64,000 nt of DNA from Niastella yeongjuensis (GTDB taxonomy: Bacteria > Bacteroidota > Bacteroidia > Chitinophagales > Chitinophagaceae): contig NZ_FOCZ01000021.1 of assembly GCF_900110245.1 (NCBI RefSeq), positions 47,280 through 111,279 on the forward strand. Reading direction: 5' to 3'. The notes beneath the pieces are model-generated. The model worked only from the letters and a program-made list of their open reading frames with translations, was not told where the DNA came from and ran no database searches. Shown here in pieces: positions 1 through 8,545 of the stretch (the first letter of the stretch is position 1; the number at the start of each line of letters is the position of its first letter). Both the position numbers and the translations under genes were made by a program.

Positions 1-49
1 CTCAAGAGAGGCGCCACACTACATCCATTCACGAACCTTAACCTATATT

Positions 50-439
50 ATGAAAAAACAAACACGTGCGACAACCGATCTGGAAAAAGTAGTAAAGGCC
101 AGGGATATTATTGATCAGGAATTTTACAAACCGATCACGCTGGAATATCTGAGTCGGCGCGTGGGTATGAGTCCGAAGAAGCTGGCAATAGCCTTTCCCC
201 AAAAATACTACCAAAGCATACAGAAATACCTGATCATGTCGCGTGCATTGACCGGCATGCAATTATTACTGGAAACAAAACTACCTATATACGAAATAGC
301 CTGGGAAACCGGCTATACAGTAACCCGTCCGTTCTCTACGATGTTTAAAAAGGTGACCGGGCGGGCACCATCCAAATGGCGAAAAGTACAACTCAGCAAT
401 CCCCCCGGAACAATCCCCTATATAATGCTCGACCGCTAA
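50..439 (+). CDS. AraC-type helix-turn-helix protein, single domain
   Basis: A 129-residue protein that is almost entirely one AraC/XylS DNA-binding domain. Residues about 15-60 hold the first helix-turn-helix ('ITLEYLSRRVGMSPKKLAIAF') and residues about 85-118 the second ('PIYEIAWETGYTVTRPFSTMFKKVTGRAPSKWR'), which is the usual double-HTH layout ending in F-K-x-x-x-G-x-x-P. No effector-binding or receiver domain precedes it, so it is shorter than typical AraC regulators, although such stand-alone domains are common in Bacteroidota. It likely acts as a cytoplasmic transcription regulator; its targets cannot be seen from sequence. A second small AraC-like gene follows in the same orientation. 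The assignment to the family is firm and the role is inferred. Confidence 0.8.
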   Translation: MKKQTRATTDLEKVVKARDIIDQEFYKPITLEYLSRRVGMSPKKLAIAFPQKYYQSIQKYLIMSRALTGMQLLLETKLPIYEIAWETGYTVTRPFSTMFKKVTGRAPSKWRKVQLSNPPGTIPYIMLDR

Positions 440-531
440 AACTTCCAAAACCAGCGCTTATCAATTAGCATACAGTCCCACCCTTACCGGACAGGCGATT
501 GTATGTATTATCCATCATTAAACCGAGTTCC

Positions 532-897
532 ATGCGTAACAGAAAAAAGTTGAAAAAGCATGTAGTTACTGCCATCACGGCGGCCAAACGAATTTTTGAT
601 CACAACCTGGGCGATGAGCGCACTGCGTATAGGATGTCGCAAACGCATGGTGTATGCCGCAATGTGTTGCAGAAAGCCTTCAAAGAAGAATATGGAGTAG
701 GCATCAGGGACTATCGATTAAGGGTACGAATGGAGAAGTCGAAAGCGATGTTAGCAGAAGGGAAAGATGCCAAGGAAGTATCTATCACGTTACGCTATAG
801 TAATCCCAGCGCCTTTAACAATGCCTTCAAGAAATACTGGAAGGTAACACCAAAAGAGATGTTCGACTTTACTGAAGGCGATAGTTTTTGTGCGTAG
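532..897 (+). CDS. AraC-type helix-turn-helix protein, second copy
   Basis: A 121-residue stand-alone AraC-like DNA-binding domain. The second HTH region ('AKEVSITLRYSNPSAFNNAFKKYWKVTPKEMF') has the family's conserved F-x-x-x-F-K-K-x-x-x-x-x-P pattern. The first HTH is more divergent. I chose the ATG at 532; an in-frame TTG at 499 would add 11 residues but is a weaker start. It lies about 90 bases after another small AraC-like gene, and the two are only distantly similar, so they may be old paralogues. Regulatory function is inferred from the fold family; no target is identifiable. Confidence 0.72.
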   Translation: MRNRKKLKKHVVTAITAAKRIFDHNLGDERTAYRMSQTHGVCRNVLQKAFKEEYGVGIRDYRLRVRMEKSKAMLAEGKDAKEVSITLRYSNPSAFNNAFKKYWKVTPKEMFDFTEGDSFCA

Positions 898-1011
898 TAA
901 TATGCAGCACGATTATGACTACACGCAAATCACCATGGATCAATCAGTAACAATGAAACGTGTGCAAAGTATAAATATGTTGTGCTAAGTATAAACAGAA
1001 AACACTTGACT

Positions 1012-1037
1012 TTTGGTAAAGACCACCCGTATATTTG
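1012..1037 (+). promoter_or_regulatory. candidate Bacteroidota promoter upstream of the glycosyltransferase
   Basis: A TATATTTG at 1030-1037 fits the Bacteroidota -7 consensus TAnnTTTG, and a TTTG lies at 1012-1015. The gap of 14 bases is shorter than the usual 17-23, so only the -7 part is convincing. It sits about 135 bases before the glycosyltransferase start. Confidence 0.3.
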
Positions 1038-1172
1038 ATGTAGAAAATGAATAATTGCTCCGGTTAGTCCACCGGAAGAAACAACAGCCAGAAATAATCA
1101 CCCATAACATACTGCAACGAATTACACCATTAGATTGGACAGCCATTTATTTATCTAAACAATAAATAGTAC

Positions 1173-2021
1173 ATGGAAACCTTATTCAAAGTTCCGGTTA
1201 CGCCGGGGGCCAGTCAGCTGGCACCGGAGAATGAAGCAAATGACAATTATCCCATCAGGCGATTATCCATTATTATACCCGCGTACAATGAAGAGAACAC
1301 GATTGCCTCGATCCTCGACCGCATTAATGAAGTTAAATTACTACGCAATATAGAGAAGGAAGTGATCATTGTAAATGATTGTAGTACCGATGGTACTGAG
1401 GCGGCTCTGCGGGCATATCTTGCTAAAACCCCTAATCTCACGATCAATTACCTCAAATATACCAGGCACGATGTAAACCAGGGAAAGGGTGCGGCTATCC
1501 ATACGGGCATTGCCCAGGCAACCGGCGAATACCTGTTGGTACAGGATGCTGACCTGGAATACGATCCGGGCGAGTACAATACGTTGTTAAAACCCATATT
1601 ACTCGGATCGGCAGATGTGGTCTACGGCTCAAGATTTATAGGCGGCAATCCACACCGCATCCTGTTCTTCTGGCATTCCATCGGGAATCGGGTGCTTACC
1701 TTTCTTTCCAACATGTTCAGCAATTTGAACCTGACTGACATGGAAACCGGTTATAAGTTGTTCCGTACTGCTATCATACAAAGGATTTACCTACATGAAA
1801 AACGATTCGGGTTTGAACCCGAAGTAACCCAAAAGGTATCTATGGTACCAGGCATCCGGATCTATGAGGTAGGTATCTCCTATTACGGCCGCACCTTCGC
1901 CGAAGGCAAAAAGATCGGCTGGCGAGATGGGTTCCGAGCTATTTACTGCATACTGAAATATGGGCTGTTTAATAACCAGCTACTCGTTAAATCAGACGTC
2001 CCGGTTTTATCTGAGCGATAA
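1173..2021 (+). CDS. family 2 glycosyltransferase (DPM1-like)
   Basis: A 282-residue GT-A-fold glycosyltransferase of family 2, closest in style to dolichyl/polyprenyl-phosphate sugar synthases. It has the opening strand '[14 protein letters not shown]' (31-44), the nucleotide-binding 'VNDCSTDGT' (67-75), and the metal-binding 'QDADLEYDP' (124-132) followed by 'GSRF'. No transmembrane anchor is visible at the C terminus, unlike some family members. Such enzymes typically transfer a sugar from a nucleotide donor to a lipid phosphate; donor and acceptor cannot be read from sequence. It precedes a MauE-like membrane protein and a polytopic GT-C-like protein on the same strand, and a GT-C enzyme would use a lipid-phosphate-sugar donor, so a link is possible but inferred. 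Confidence 0.85.
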   Translation: METLFKVPVTPGASQLAPENEANDNYPIRRLSIIIPAYNEENTIASILDRINEVKLLRNIEKEVIIVNDCSTDGTEAALRAYLAKTPNLTINYLKYTRHDVNQGKGAAIHTGIAQATGEYLLVQDADLEYDPGEYNTLLKPILLGSADVVYGSRFIGGNPHRILFFWHSIGNRVLTFLSNMFSNLNLTDMETGYKLFRTAIIQRIYLHEKRFGFEPEVTQKVSMVPGIRIYEVGISYYGRTFAEGKKIGWRDGFRAIYCILKYGLFNNQLLVKSDVPVLSER

Positions 2022-2065
2022 TTTACCGTCAACATGTAAGGCCTCACCATATAAACTTGCATCTT

Positions 2066-2533
2066 ATGACCAAGCGTACAACTGTCATTGAGATCATCAC
2101 CGTGCTGAATATCATTCTGTTTTTGTATACAGGGATTGCCAAAATAATGGATTATAGTGTGTTTAAGGAGCAACTGGCTATGTCTCCTATTCTTTCATGG
2201 GCCGCGACTCCTGTTGCAGTGCTGCTACCCGTTGTTGAGTTTGCTATTGTGTTGATGTTGGTGATACCTCGCTGGCGGTTAAAGGGGCTTTACGCATCAT
2301 TTGTCATCATGGCTCTGTTTACTGCTTATATCATTGCGATGTTTATTGTGGCTCCGGAGATGCCTTGTAGCTGTGGGGGGATCATCTCGGAACTTTCATG
2401 GACAGGGCATGTGGTGTTAAATAGCGTATTTGTATTGCTCAATGGGCTTGCCATATATCTGCAGCGGAAGGAAAAAAAAGAGTTGGGGAAAGGATGGAAT
2501 AGTGTGAGTGGATATAATGTATCGCATTCGTGA
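2066..2533 (+). CDS. MauE/DoxX-like redox-associated membrane protein
   Basis: A 155-residue inner-membrane protein with four predicted membrane segments (hydrophobic stretches near residues 8-25, 45-67, 75-97 and 110-130). After the third helix comes 'PEMPCSCGGIIS' (about 98-109), a C-x-C-G-G motif typical of the MauE/DoxX-like group, which is thought to pass disulphides or electrons to exported thioredoxin-like partners. I used the ATG at 2066 rather than an upstream TTG. A thioredoxin-fold lipoprotein and a small exported two-cysteine peptide lie 1.7 and 2.4 kb downstream on the same strand, which fits a periplasmic thiol-redox role. The fold assignment is good; the exact reaction is inferred. 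Confidence 0.7.
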   Translation: MTKRTTVIEIITVLNIILFLYTGIAKIMDYSVFKEQLAMSPILSWAATPVAVLLPVVEFAIVLMLVIPRWRLKGLYASFVIMALFTAYIIAMFIVAPEMPCSCGGIISELSWTGHVVLNSVFVLLNGLAIYLQRKEKKELGKGWNSVSGYNVSHS

Positions 2534-2596
2534 ATGTAGTTGGAGGAAATTTTATTGACCTGGAGAATTATTTACTGAACATTAATTTTTAAGAAG

Positions 2597-4162
2597 ATGA
2601 ATCAAGAAACAACTATGTCATCAGCAGAAGTATCGTTTAAGGATTTCTTGTTTAATAATAAAAGGAATCGAACTATTCTGTGGTTGGCTGCGGCGGCTAT
2701 AGTTATTCAGTTTGCTGTATTTAAGTATTTTTATCCGTTTGCCAGTTACATACACGGAGATTCATTTTCCTACATAAAGGCTGCAGATCAAAACCTTAAC
2801 ATAAATACGTATCCAATTGGATATTCAAAATTTTTGCGACTATTTAGTGTGTTTGCAAAACCAGACTACGTCCTAACATCTTTTCAATATTTGTTAATTC
2901 AGAGTAGCATTTTATTTCTATTGTTCACCTTCTTTTACTTCTATAAGACAGGAAAGGGGATGCAATTTCTATTATTAGGATTTATGTTATTTAACCCCTT
3001 ATTCCTTCACCTTGGTAATTTGGTAAGTAGTGACAACCTTTTTCTTTCAATAAGCTGTATTTGGTTTGGACTCTTACTATGGATTATTCATAGACCAACT
3101 ATTAAAATAATAATCTGCAACTCAATAATACTTTTAATCGCATTCACTGTCCGATACAACGCTATGATTTATCCATTTATAATGCTTATCGCATTATGGC
3201 TTTCCAATTTACCGCTTAGAAAAAAAATATTTGGTCTAGGATTGAGTTTGATGTTATGTGGAATTTTTACAAGCTTTACTATGTACCAATACAAAAAGCT
3301 GACTGGCTACTGGCAATTTTCACCCTTTAGCGGTTGGCAATTTGCAAACAATGCAATGTATGCGTATAGATATGTACATATAGCAGATAGACATCCGGTA
3401 CCGTTAAAATTCCAGGAATTGGATAATATGATTCGTGTTTTTTTTGACAGCACTCGAGATACAAAAAAAAACCCATCGGAGAATTTAAAAGCCAGTTCTG
3501 TCTATATGTGGACACGTAGAATGCCCCTATGGAAATATAGAAACAATCTCTTTAAAAATGATACTACATCAATTGAGTTAAAGAAATGGGCCAGCATGGG
3601 ACCTTTTTACAAGGACTATGGGATCTTTATCATTAAGCAATATCCAATTTATTTCTTAAAATATTTTATCTACCCAAATGCACTTAAATATTATGCACCA
3701 CCAGTCGAATTTCTTGACGTCTATAATTCATACAGAAAATCCGTTGCGCCAGAGGCTAGCAAGTGGTTTGGTTACGATAGCAATAATGTTAAAACGCGTA
3801 TGAAAGACAACAATGTACTTGTTCTCAATTTTTACCCAATACTTTCAGGAATGATAAATGTATCAATATTATGTTTATTGATCATTTATTTAACATGGAA
3901 AGGATGGACTTATAGTAAACCTTTTCAAAAAGGTTTAACTATTGGAGGAGCATTTTGGTTATGCAATGCCTTATTTACAATATTTGCGTCTCCTGCTGCA
4001 TTGCGTTTTCAGGCATTTCCAATAATCCTTACCACTATATTAGTTTGCCTTTTAACTGACTTTATGTTTCAAATTATGGGAAAATTGAAAACAGAAAAAG
4101 ATAGTTACATAAGGGTACAAGTCCCTAAAAACAAACTAGTAGCTACCAATCCGTCGGCTTAA
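2597..4162 (+). CDS. polytopic membrane protein, GT-C glycosyltransferase-like
   Basis: A 521-residue integral membrane protein with about ten hydrophobic segments starting near residue 27. Just after the first helix is 'YIHGDSFSYIKAADQ' (51-65), an acidic residue in the first outward loop followed by an aromatic-rich stretch. This is the arrangement seen in GT-C enzymes of the ArnT/PMT (GT39/GT83) type, where the Asp acts in catalysis. A second large soluble loop spans about residues 235-350. If the assignment is right it would move a sugar from a polyprenyl-phosphate donor onto a periplasmic acceptor. The gene is markedly A+T-rich (20 of 60 bases G or C in the line at 3181), unlike the upstream genes. 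It could also be an uncharacterised membrane protein of another class. Confidence 0.5.
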   Translation: MNQETTMSSAEVSFKDFLFNNKRNRTILWLAAAAIVIQFAVFKYFYPFASYIHGDSFSYIKAADQNLNINTYPIGYSKFLRLFSVFAKPDYVLTSFQYLLIQSSILFLLFTFFYFYKTGKGMQFLLLGFMLFNPLFLHLGNLVSSDNLFLSISCIWFGLLLWIIHRPTIKIIICNSIILLIAFTVRYNAMIYPFIMLIALWLSNLPLRKKIFGLGLSLMLCGIFTSFTMYQYKKLTGYWQFSPFSGWQFANNAMYAYRYVHIADRHPVPLKFQELDNMIRVFFDSTRDTKKNPSENLKASSVYMWTRRMPLWKYRNNLFKNDTTSIELKKWASMGPFYKDYGIFIIKQYPIYFLKYFIYPNALKYYAPPVEFLDVYNSYRKSVAPEASKWFGYDSNNVKTRMKDNNVLVLNFYPILSGMINVSILCLLIIYLTWKGWTYSKPFQKGLTIGGAFWLCNALFTIFASPAALRFQAFPIILTTILVCLLTDFMFQIMGKLKTEKDSYIRVQVPKNKLVATNPSA

Positions 4163-4197
4163 GTACATGTATTTTAATTCCTACAATTATCATAATC

Positions 4198-4722
4198 GTG
4201 AAAAGGTCTAAAGCAAAGTTTTCAATAAAGTTATTATGTATCCTCCTAATACCGACACTGCAATTAGGATGTTACTACTCAATCGCAGAGAAAACAGGTA
4301 AAGAAGGGATGGTTATTCCCTCCTTCAAATTACTACTCGTTGACAGCATAAATTATTTTGACACAAGGGATATTGCTAAAGGTAAACCATTCGTAATATT
4401 TTATTACAGATCCAATTGTCCCTATTCAAGAGCCCTAATGGATGAAATTATCAAAAACATGGCAAGTTTTAAAAATTATCAATTCATTATTGCAACACGG
4501 TCTCCCTTTAATCAGATGAAAAGCTTTTACACACATTTCAAATTAAATAAATATAAAAACTTCATTGCCGGCTTAGACATCGAGAATGTTGTCCCAGAAT
4601 ATTATAACGTTAAAGGAGTACCATTTACGGCTATTTTCGACAACGATAAAAAATTAGTATGCTCGTTTACAGGAAGAATCGACGGCAAGGTGATACTAAA
4701 TTCTATAAACCCTTATAAATAA
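4198..4722 (+). CDS. thioredoxin-fold lipoprotein (TlpA/AhpC-like)
   Basis: A 174-residue exported lipoprotein. A hydrophobic signal ends in the lipobox 'LQLGC' with the lipidated Cys at 25. The rest is a thioredoxin-like fold: 'FVIFYYRSNCPYS' with a C-x-x-S active-site motif (Cys74, Ser77) instead of C-x-x-C, and 'KGVPFTAIFD' with the cis-proline near 142. A single active-site cysteine suggests a monothiol, peroxiredoxin-like or isomerase-type role rather than a disulphide reductase; this is inference. Translation begins at GTG 4198, since no ATG lies nearby in frame. It shares the A+T-rich block and orientation with the membrane protein before it and the small peptide gene after it. Confidence 0.7.
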   Translation: MKRSKAKFSIKLLCILLIPTLQLGCYYSIAEKTGKEGMVIPSFKLLLVDSINYFDTRDIAKGKPFVIFYYRSNCPYSRALMDEIIKNMASFKNYQFIIATRSPFNQMKSFYTHFKLNKYKNFIAGLDIENVVPEYYNVKGVPFTAIFDNDKKLVCSFTGRIDGKVILNSINPYK

Positions 4723-4905
4723 ACTTAGAATACTGATCAGTAAAAAGTGTCCGACCATCTTACGCATAAGCAAGGATCCACTCATGCAATGATTCGGACA
4801 ACTATTCCTTGTAGTAACTATGTGGGTAAGCCGAAAACCACTATTAAAGAGTAGGCGTTATTTATTTTAAAATTTAGCTTTTTTAATTTAAAAAGCACTT
4901 CGTTT

Positions 4906-5142
4906 ATGAAAAAGATAAAAATCATGTTGACTGCAGTTGCAGTACTGGCAGTTGTTGGTGGAGCTTTAGCTTTTAAAGTAAAAGTAAATGAAAGAGTATA
5001 TTGCTCAAATACAACTACTTTAACCGAAAACGCTATTACTATTTCTGACGGTTTTAAAATAGAACCTACAACTGAAGGAACCCTATTCTGTACAACTGAT
5101 GGTACTCAAACCGACCTGAAATCTAAGGTTACTACTAACTAA
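4906..5142 (+). CDS. small exported two-cysteine protein (DUF6520-like)
   Basis: A 78-residue precursor with a clean Sec signal ('KIMLTAVAVLAVVGGALAF', about 5-23) and a mature part of about 55 residues rich in Thr with two cysteines (33 and 62). This matches the pattern of the small exported DUF6520-type proteins common in Bacteroidota: Lys-rich start, Ala-rich signal, a central Cys and a Cys near the C terminus. The function of that group is unknown. Two cysteines beside a MauE-like protein and a thioredoxin-like lipoprotein suggest that it is a disulphide-bonded peptide made or maintained by them. A strong bidirectional hairpin follows at 5188, so it ends its transcription unit. The family link is from memory of its pattern. 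Confidence 0.6.
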   Translation: MKKIKIMLTAVAVLAVVGGALAFKVKVNERVYCSNTTTLTENAITISDGFKIEPTTEGTLFCTTDGTQTDLKSKVTTN

Positions 5143-5187
5143 TCTCGTGATTAGAGGTGCAAATTCACGCCTCTATTTATTCTCACT

Positions 5188-5214
5188 ATTGCACCAACCT
5201 GTGGTTGGTGCAAT
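5188..5214. terminator. hairpin between convergent genes
   Basis: A perfect 12-base-pair inverted repeat, ATTGCACCAACC/GGTTGGTGCAAT with a three-base loop, lies between the convergent peptide and S9 peptidase genes. A weaker hairpin (AGAGGTG...CGCCTCT) precedes it near 5153-5174. The position and symmetry suit a bidirectional terminator. Confidence 0.7.
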
Positions 5215-5237
5215 TTATTGCGAGTTGTATATTCTTT

Positions 5238-8200
5238 TTAATTTACTTCAATTGATGGCTTATCTGTACGTTCACTCAAACTCCATTCATTTATTGGTTT
5301 TTTAAACATCCCAGGAAATCTCTTATACTGCTCATTCCATTTTTTACATATTGGACATTCTTTGTCAGATAAAGAACATGTACCAGAAGGATCTAATTCA
5401 TACCTACTCTGGACACCTTTCAATTTAGCCGGAATTCCTTGTGTCATCCATCTAGGAGCCGGAGCTTCTTTTAAAAAATGGTCAAAAAATTGTGTGCATC
5501 TTAGGGTAAAATCTCTAATATCCTTCAATTTGTATACACCATGACCTCCATCGTCGTATTGCAACCACCAACTTTTTTTCCCGAGGCGCCTCAAGGAAGT
5601 ATACAGCTCAACTGCTAGTCTTACATCGTCTCCGTCGTTTTTATTGTGAAATAGGAGCAAAGGACTGATAACTTTGTCAGCATTTAAAATTGCCATATGA
5701 TCCAACCATACATCTTTATTTTGCCAAATGTCGCCCAATCCATTACCAAAACTCCCAATCTCCCCCCACTCTAATTCACTATATCCAGCTTTATTTGTCG
5801 ATAAGGACAAACTAATCATATCCGTCCCACCGTGACCTGAGCCAATAGACATTGCTGCAAATTTATTTGAATGAGTAAGCAAATAATAGCTATATCGGCC
5901 AGAGTTACTATGCCCAACAGCTCCAATATGATTACTATCCACAAATGGCAAATTGCTTAAGTATCTTGCAGCTCCTTCCAAAGAATTTAAAGTATTAGGC
6001 CCCCAATAGCCTTTTGAAAAATCAATATCAGGTACAAATACAAGATAACCATGACTTACGAGCCATCCTGGACTTTCCTGTAAATAATTTGGTGTTTTTA
6101 AAAGCTCTGGTGCAGGAAAGAAATTTAATAGATAAGAACTAACAGCATAAAACGCAATAACAACTGGATACTTTTTCAAAGGATCAAAATTTTCAGGCTT
6201 GTATAAAACGCCTTGACTTAAGCTCCCAGCCAACTTATTGTAAGTGTGAAGCTCTGAAGATAGCCAGTTATATTTATGCTGTGGTTGCAGATCGGTTAAA
6301 GATTTAAAGGCTGCAAAATTTGTAGTTAAATAATAATTAGGCGATTCCTCAGCACTTTGCTTTTTTACTATCCAAACCTCCGCATCCTCAGCCTTAACTG
6401 GTATCATATCATCAGCAATTGTAGTAACTACTTTTTCAATTACACAAGATGCCATAAATAACTTTTTCGGATTATTTCCTTTCTCCGACTGAATTCCATA
6501 AAAACCATTGGATTTATCATTGACATTGTAAGCTTTCAAAATAATGTGTCCCCTGCTATAAGTAGGGCTTTCAACGGCGCCAAATTCATCACCGCTGAGC
6601 CTAAAAATAATAAAGCTAGAACGACCATAACCATTAGTAATATTAACTGCCGTTCTTTTTCCAGTGAGATCAAGCGCCCAAATGTCATATTTATCATATA
6701 CCCATACAACTTTGTATTTTTCATACCACGTGGCTATACCAAAGGGAGTATTACGATCATCTTCAATAGGCCAAAATTCATTCCATTCATTCGTTAAAGT
6801 ACCTTTCGGAACGCCATTTGAAATATTTACTTGTTTGCCTGAATTACAATCATAGCTAAAATAATTACCTCCATCCCTCGGATCATAATATACCAAATAG
6901 TTACCACTTGGTGAAAAGCGAAACAACCGACTGTTACCTTTTGTCGATGGCAATGAAGTGCGAGACGCATCCATTAGCGACACAAGCCAGTTACTGTCTA
7001 CATAGTAATCATTTAGCCAGAATCGATCTCCATTTTGCTCCTTTCCTCTTTTTCTAAATATCACAAAATCACCAGGTATATGATCTCTATCATTGACAAT
7101 TCTTTCACAATCACTTTCCTCAATAATTGAATCATTATTAACATTCATGAAAGCCCTATAACTCCTTATGCTGTGTTTGGTAAGCTCCACTAACTGAGTA
7201 GATTGTATTAATGTGTCTTTATAATTCCACACATCTAGTTGTACTGCATCTGAGTCATGATTGTAAATCCCTTCTTTTTTTTCAATATCAAACTGAATAT
7301 ACCGCCCATTTCCGGTAAAAGAGGCATCTCCATTAAGCATACCTTCTGGAATTCCATTTGAACGATTTTTTATCTTTTCAACTGCCCTATCCATACCCAT
7401 TCTCCAATACCATATTGAATTTTGCGCTTGATTATTTATATTCTGTTTGACATTAAAAACTATCTGCGTCCCCGTTCTGTCAAAATGGTAATTACCAACA
7501 ATTAATGCCGTGTCATTCGTAAAAAAGACTCTCTTTTTTCCAACTGCGTTTCCTTCATACGTTAAATCTATGCCGTTAGAGGATGAGGCCATCAACAATA
7601 CTGCCTTTCCTGTAGCATCAAATTTGTAATCTTTTATTGATGCATATTTTTTTTGAGTCCCATTTATCAAATCTTGCACAAGAAGCTCTTTTGTAGAGCC
7701 ATACAGTTGACAAACAAACTTATTACCATTTCCCTCAAAATTGTAATTTAATACTCCCTTGAAAAGAACTTCATTTCCTGATAATAGATTTTTAAGTATT
7801 ACACTTTTATTTCTTAATTCATAGGCAATAAATTTGGGTTTATTACCTGGAGGCTTTTTATAAGCTACAATTCCAGTAACTTCATATAGCGTTTCACTAT
7901 TGGTCTTTAAAAAACAAAGTACATCATTCTTCAAAAAGATGTACTGCTTTCCGTCAGCGGAAAAAAAACCAGGCAATGTACCAGCAATACACTTCCTCCA
8001 TGAGCCACTAGTTGATTGTATCACAAGTGAATCAATTGCCCATTTTTTATACCAGTTATAGGAAATAACATATGCAAAATACATCCCATCGCAGCTGATG
8101 GCCAATGAACCTTTTCTACGTTCCAATGAACGCCAGTTTTCGATGGCATCAAAATCCAAAATTGATTTACTCCCCTTTGCTGGGAAAGCATGGCTCCACA

Positions 8201-8333
8201 GATATTTATTTAAATACAAGTTATTCACTACACTCGGATCAGGACTTGCAACCGAAGGGGAAAACGTCTGTGAATAACAATTAAAGCCTACCCCAAAAAA
8301 TAAGAGATAAAAAAAAAGCTTCATAGCTGACAT
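5238..8333 (-). CDS. S9 prolyl-oligopeptidase family protein, exported
   Basis: A 1031-residue exported protein with a signal peptide ending 'FNCYSQ|T' near residue 21, a long beta-propeller-like region (about 60-680) and a C-terminal alpha/beta-hydrolase domain of the S9 family. The likely triad is Ser809 in 'GAVGHSNSGRYSYY', Asp at 900-903 in 'HNKNDGDDVR' and His931 in 'DDGGHGVYK'. The usual GxSxGG appears here as GHSNSG, a small departure. Such enzymes cleave peptides, often after proline, or act on other exported substrates. It is the last gene of a minus-strand series SusC-SusD-thioredoxin protein-peptidase, an arrangement that suggests uptake or processing of peptide-like material rather than glycans. 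The gene is A+T-rich throughout. Confidence 0.85.
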   Translation of the reverse strand: MSAMKLFFYLLFFGVGFNCYSQTFSPSVASPDPSVVNNLYLNKYLWSHAFPAKGSKSILDFDAIENWRSLERRKGSLAISCDGMYFAYVISYNWYKKWAIDSLVIQSTSGSWRKCIAGTLPGFFSADGKQYIFLKNDVLCFLKTNSETLYEVTGIVAYKKPPGNKPKFIAYELRNKSVILKNLLSGNEVLFKGVLNYNFEGNGNKFVCQLYGSTKELLVQDLINGTQKKYASIKDYKFDATGKAVLLMASSSNGIDLTYEGNAVGKKRVFFTNDTALIVGNYHFDRTGTQIVFNVKQNINNQAQNSIWYWRMGMDRAVEKIKNRSNGIPEGMLNGDASFTGNGRYIQFDIEKKEGIYNHDSDAVQLDVWNYKDTLIQSTQLVELTKHSIRSYRAFMNVNNDSIIEESDCERIVNDRDHIPGDFVIFRKRGKEQNGDRFWLNDYYVDSNWLVSLMDASRTSLPSTKGNSRLFRFSPSGNYLVYYDPRDGGNYFSYDCNSGKQVNISNGVPKGTLTNEWNEFWPIEDDRNTPFGIATWYEKYKVVWVYDKYDIWALDLTGKRTAVNITNGYGRSSFIIFRLSGDEFGAVESPTYSRGHIILKAYNVNDKSNGFYGIQSEKGNNPKKLFMASCVIEKVVTTIADDMIPVKAEDAEVWIVKKQSAEESPNYYLTTNFAAFKSLTDLQPQHKYNWLSSELHTYNKLAGSLSQGVLYKPENFDPLKKYPVVIAFYAVSSYLLNFFPAPELLKTPNYLQESPGWLVSHGYLVFVPDIDFSKGYWGPNTLNSLEGAARYLSNLPFVDSNHIGAVGHSNSGRYSYYLLTHSNKFAAMSIGSGHGGTDMISLSLSTNKAGYSELEWGEIGSFGNGLGDIWQNKDVWLDHMAILNADKVISPLLLFHNKNDGDDVRLAVELYTSLRRLGKKSWWLQYDDGGHGVYKLKDIRDFTLRCTQFFDHFLKEAPAPRWMTQGIPAKLKGVQSRYELDPSGTCSLSDKECPICKKWNEQYKRFPGMFKKPINEWSLSERTDKPSIEVN

Positions 8334-8545
8334 AGTTTTATGGTTTATCTATACCAGTACCAAACAAAAAGTAAGGAAGACAATTTAACCACATACCTTT
8401 GCCCTGATCTATTTGAGGACTCTAATAGCGTGAGTATAAATAAGGAGAACAATATTGAGTAATAAAGCTAATAAAAATGATTTAAATTAGCCCGAATTAC
8501 TAAGCTATTTTCATTAACTAAGCTTATAAATATGCCCTAGCGTTA

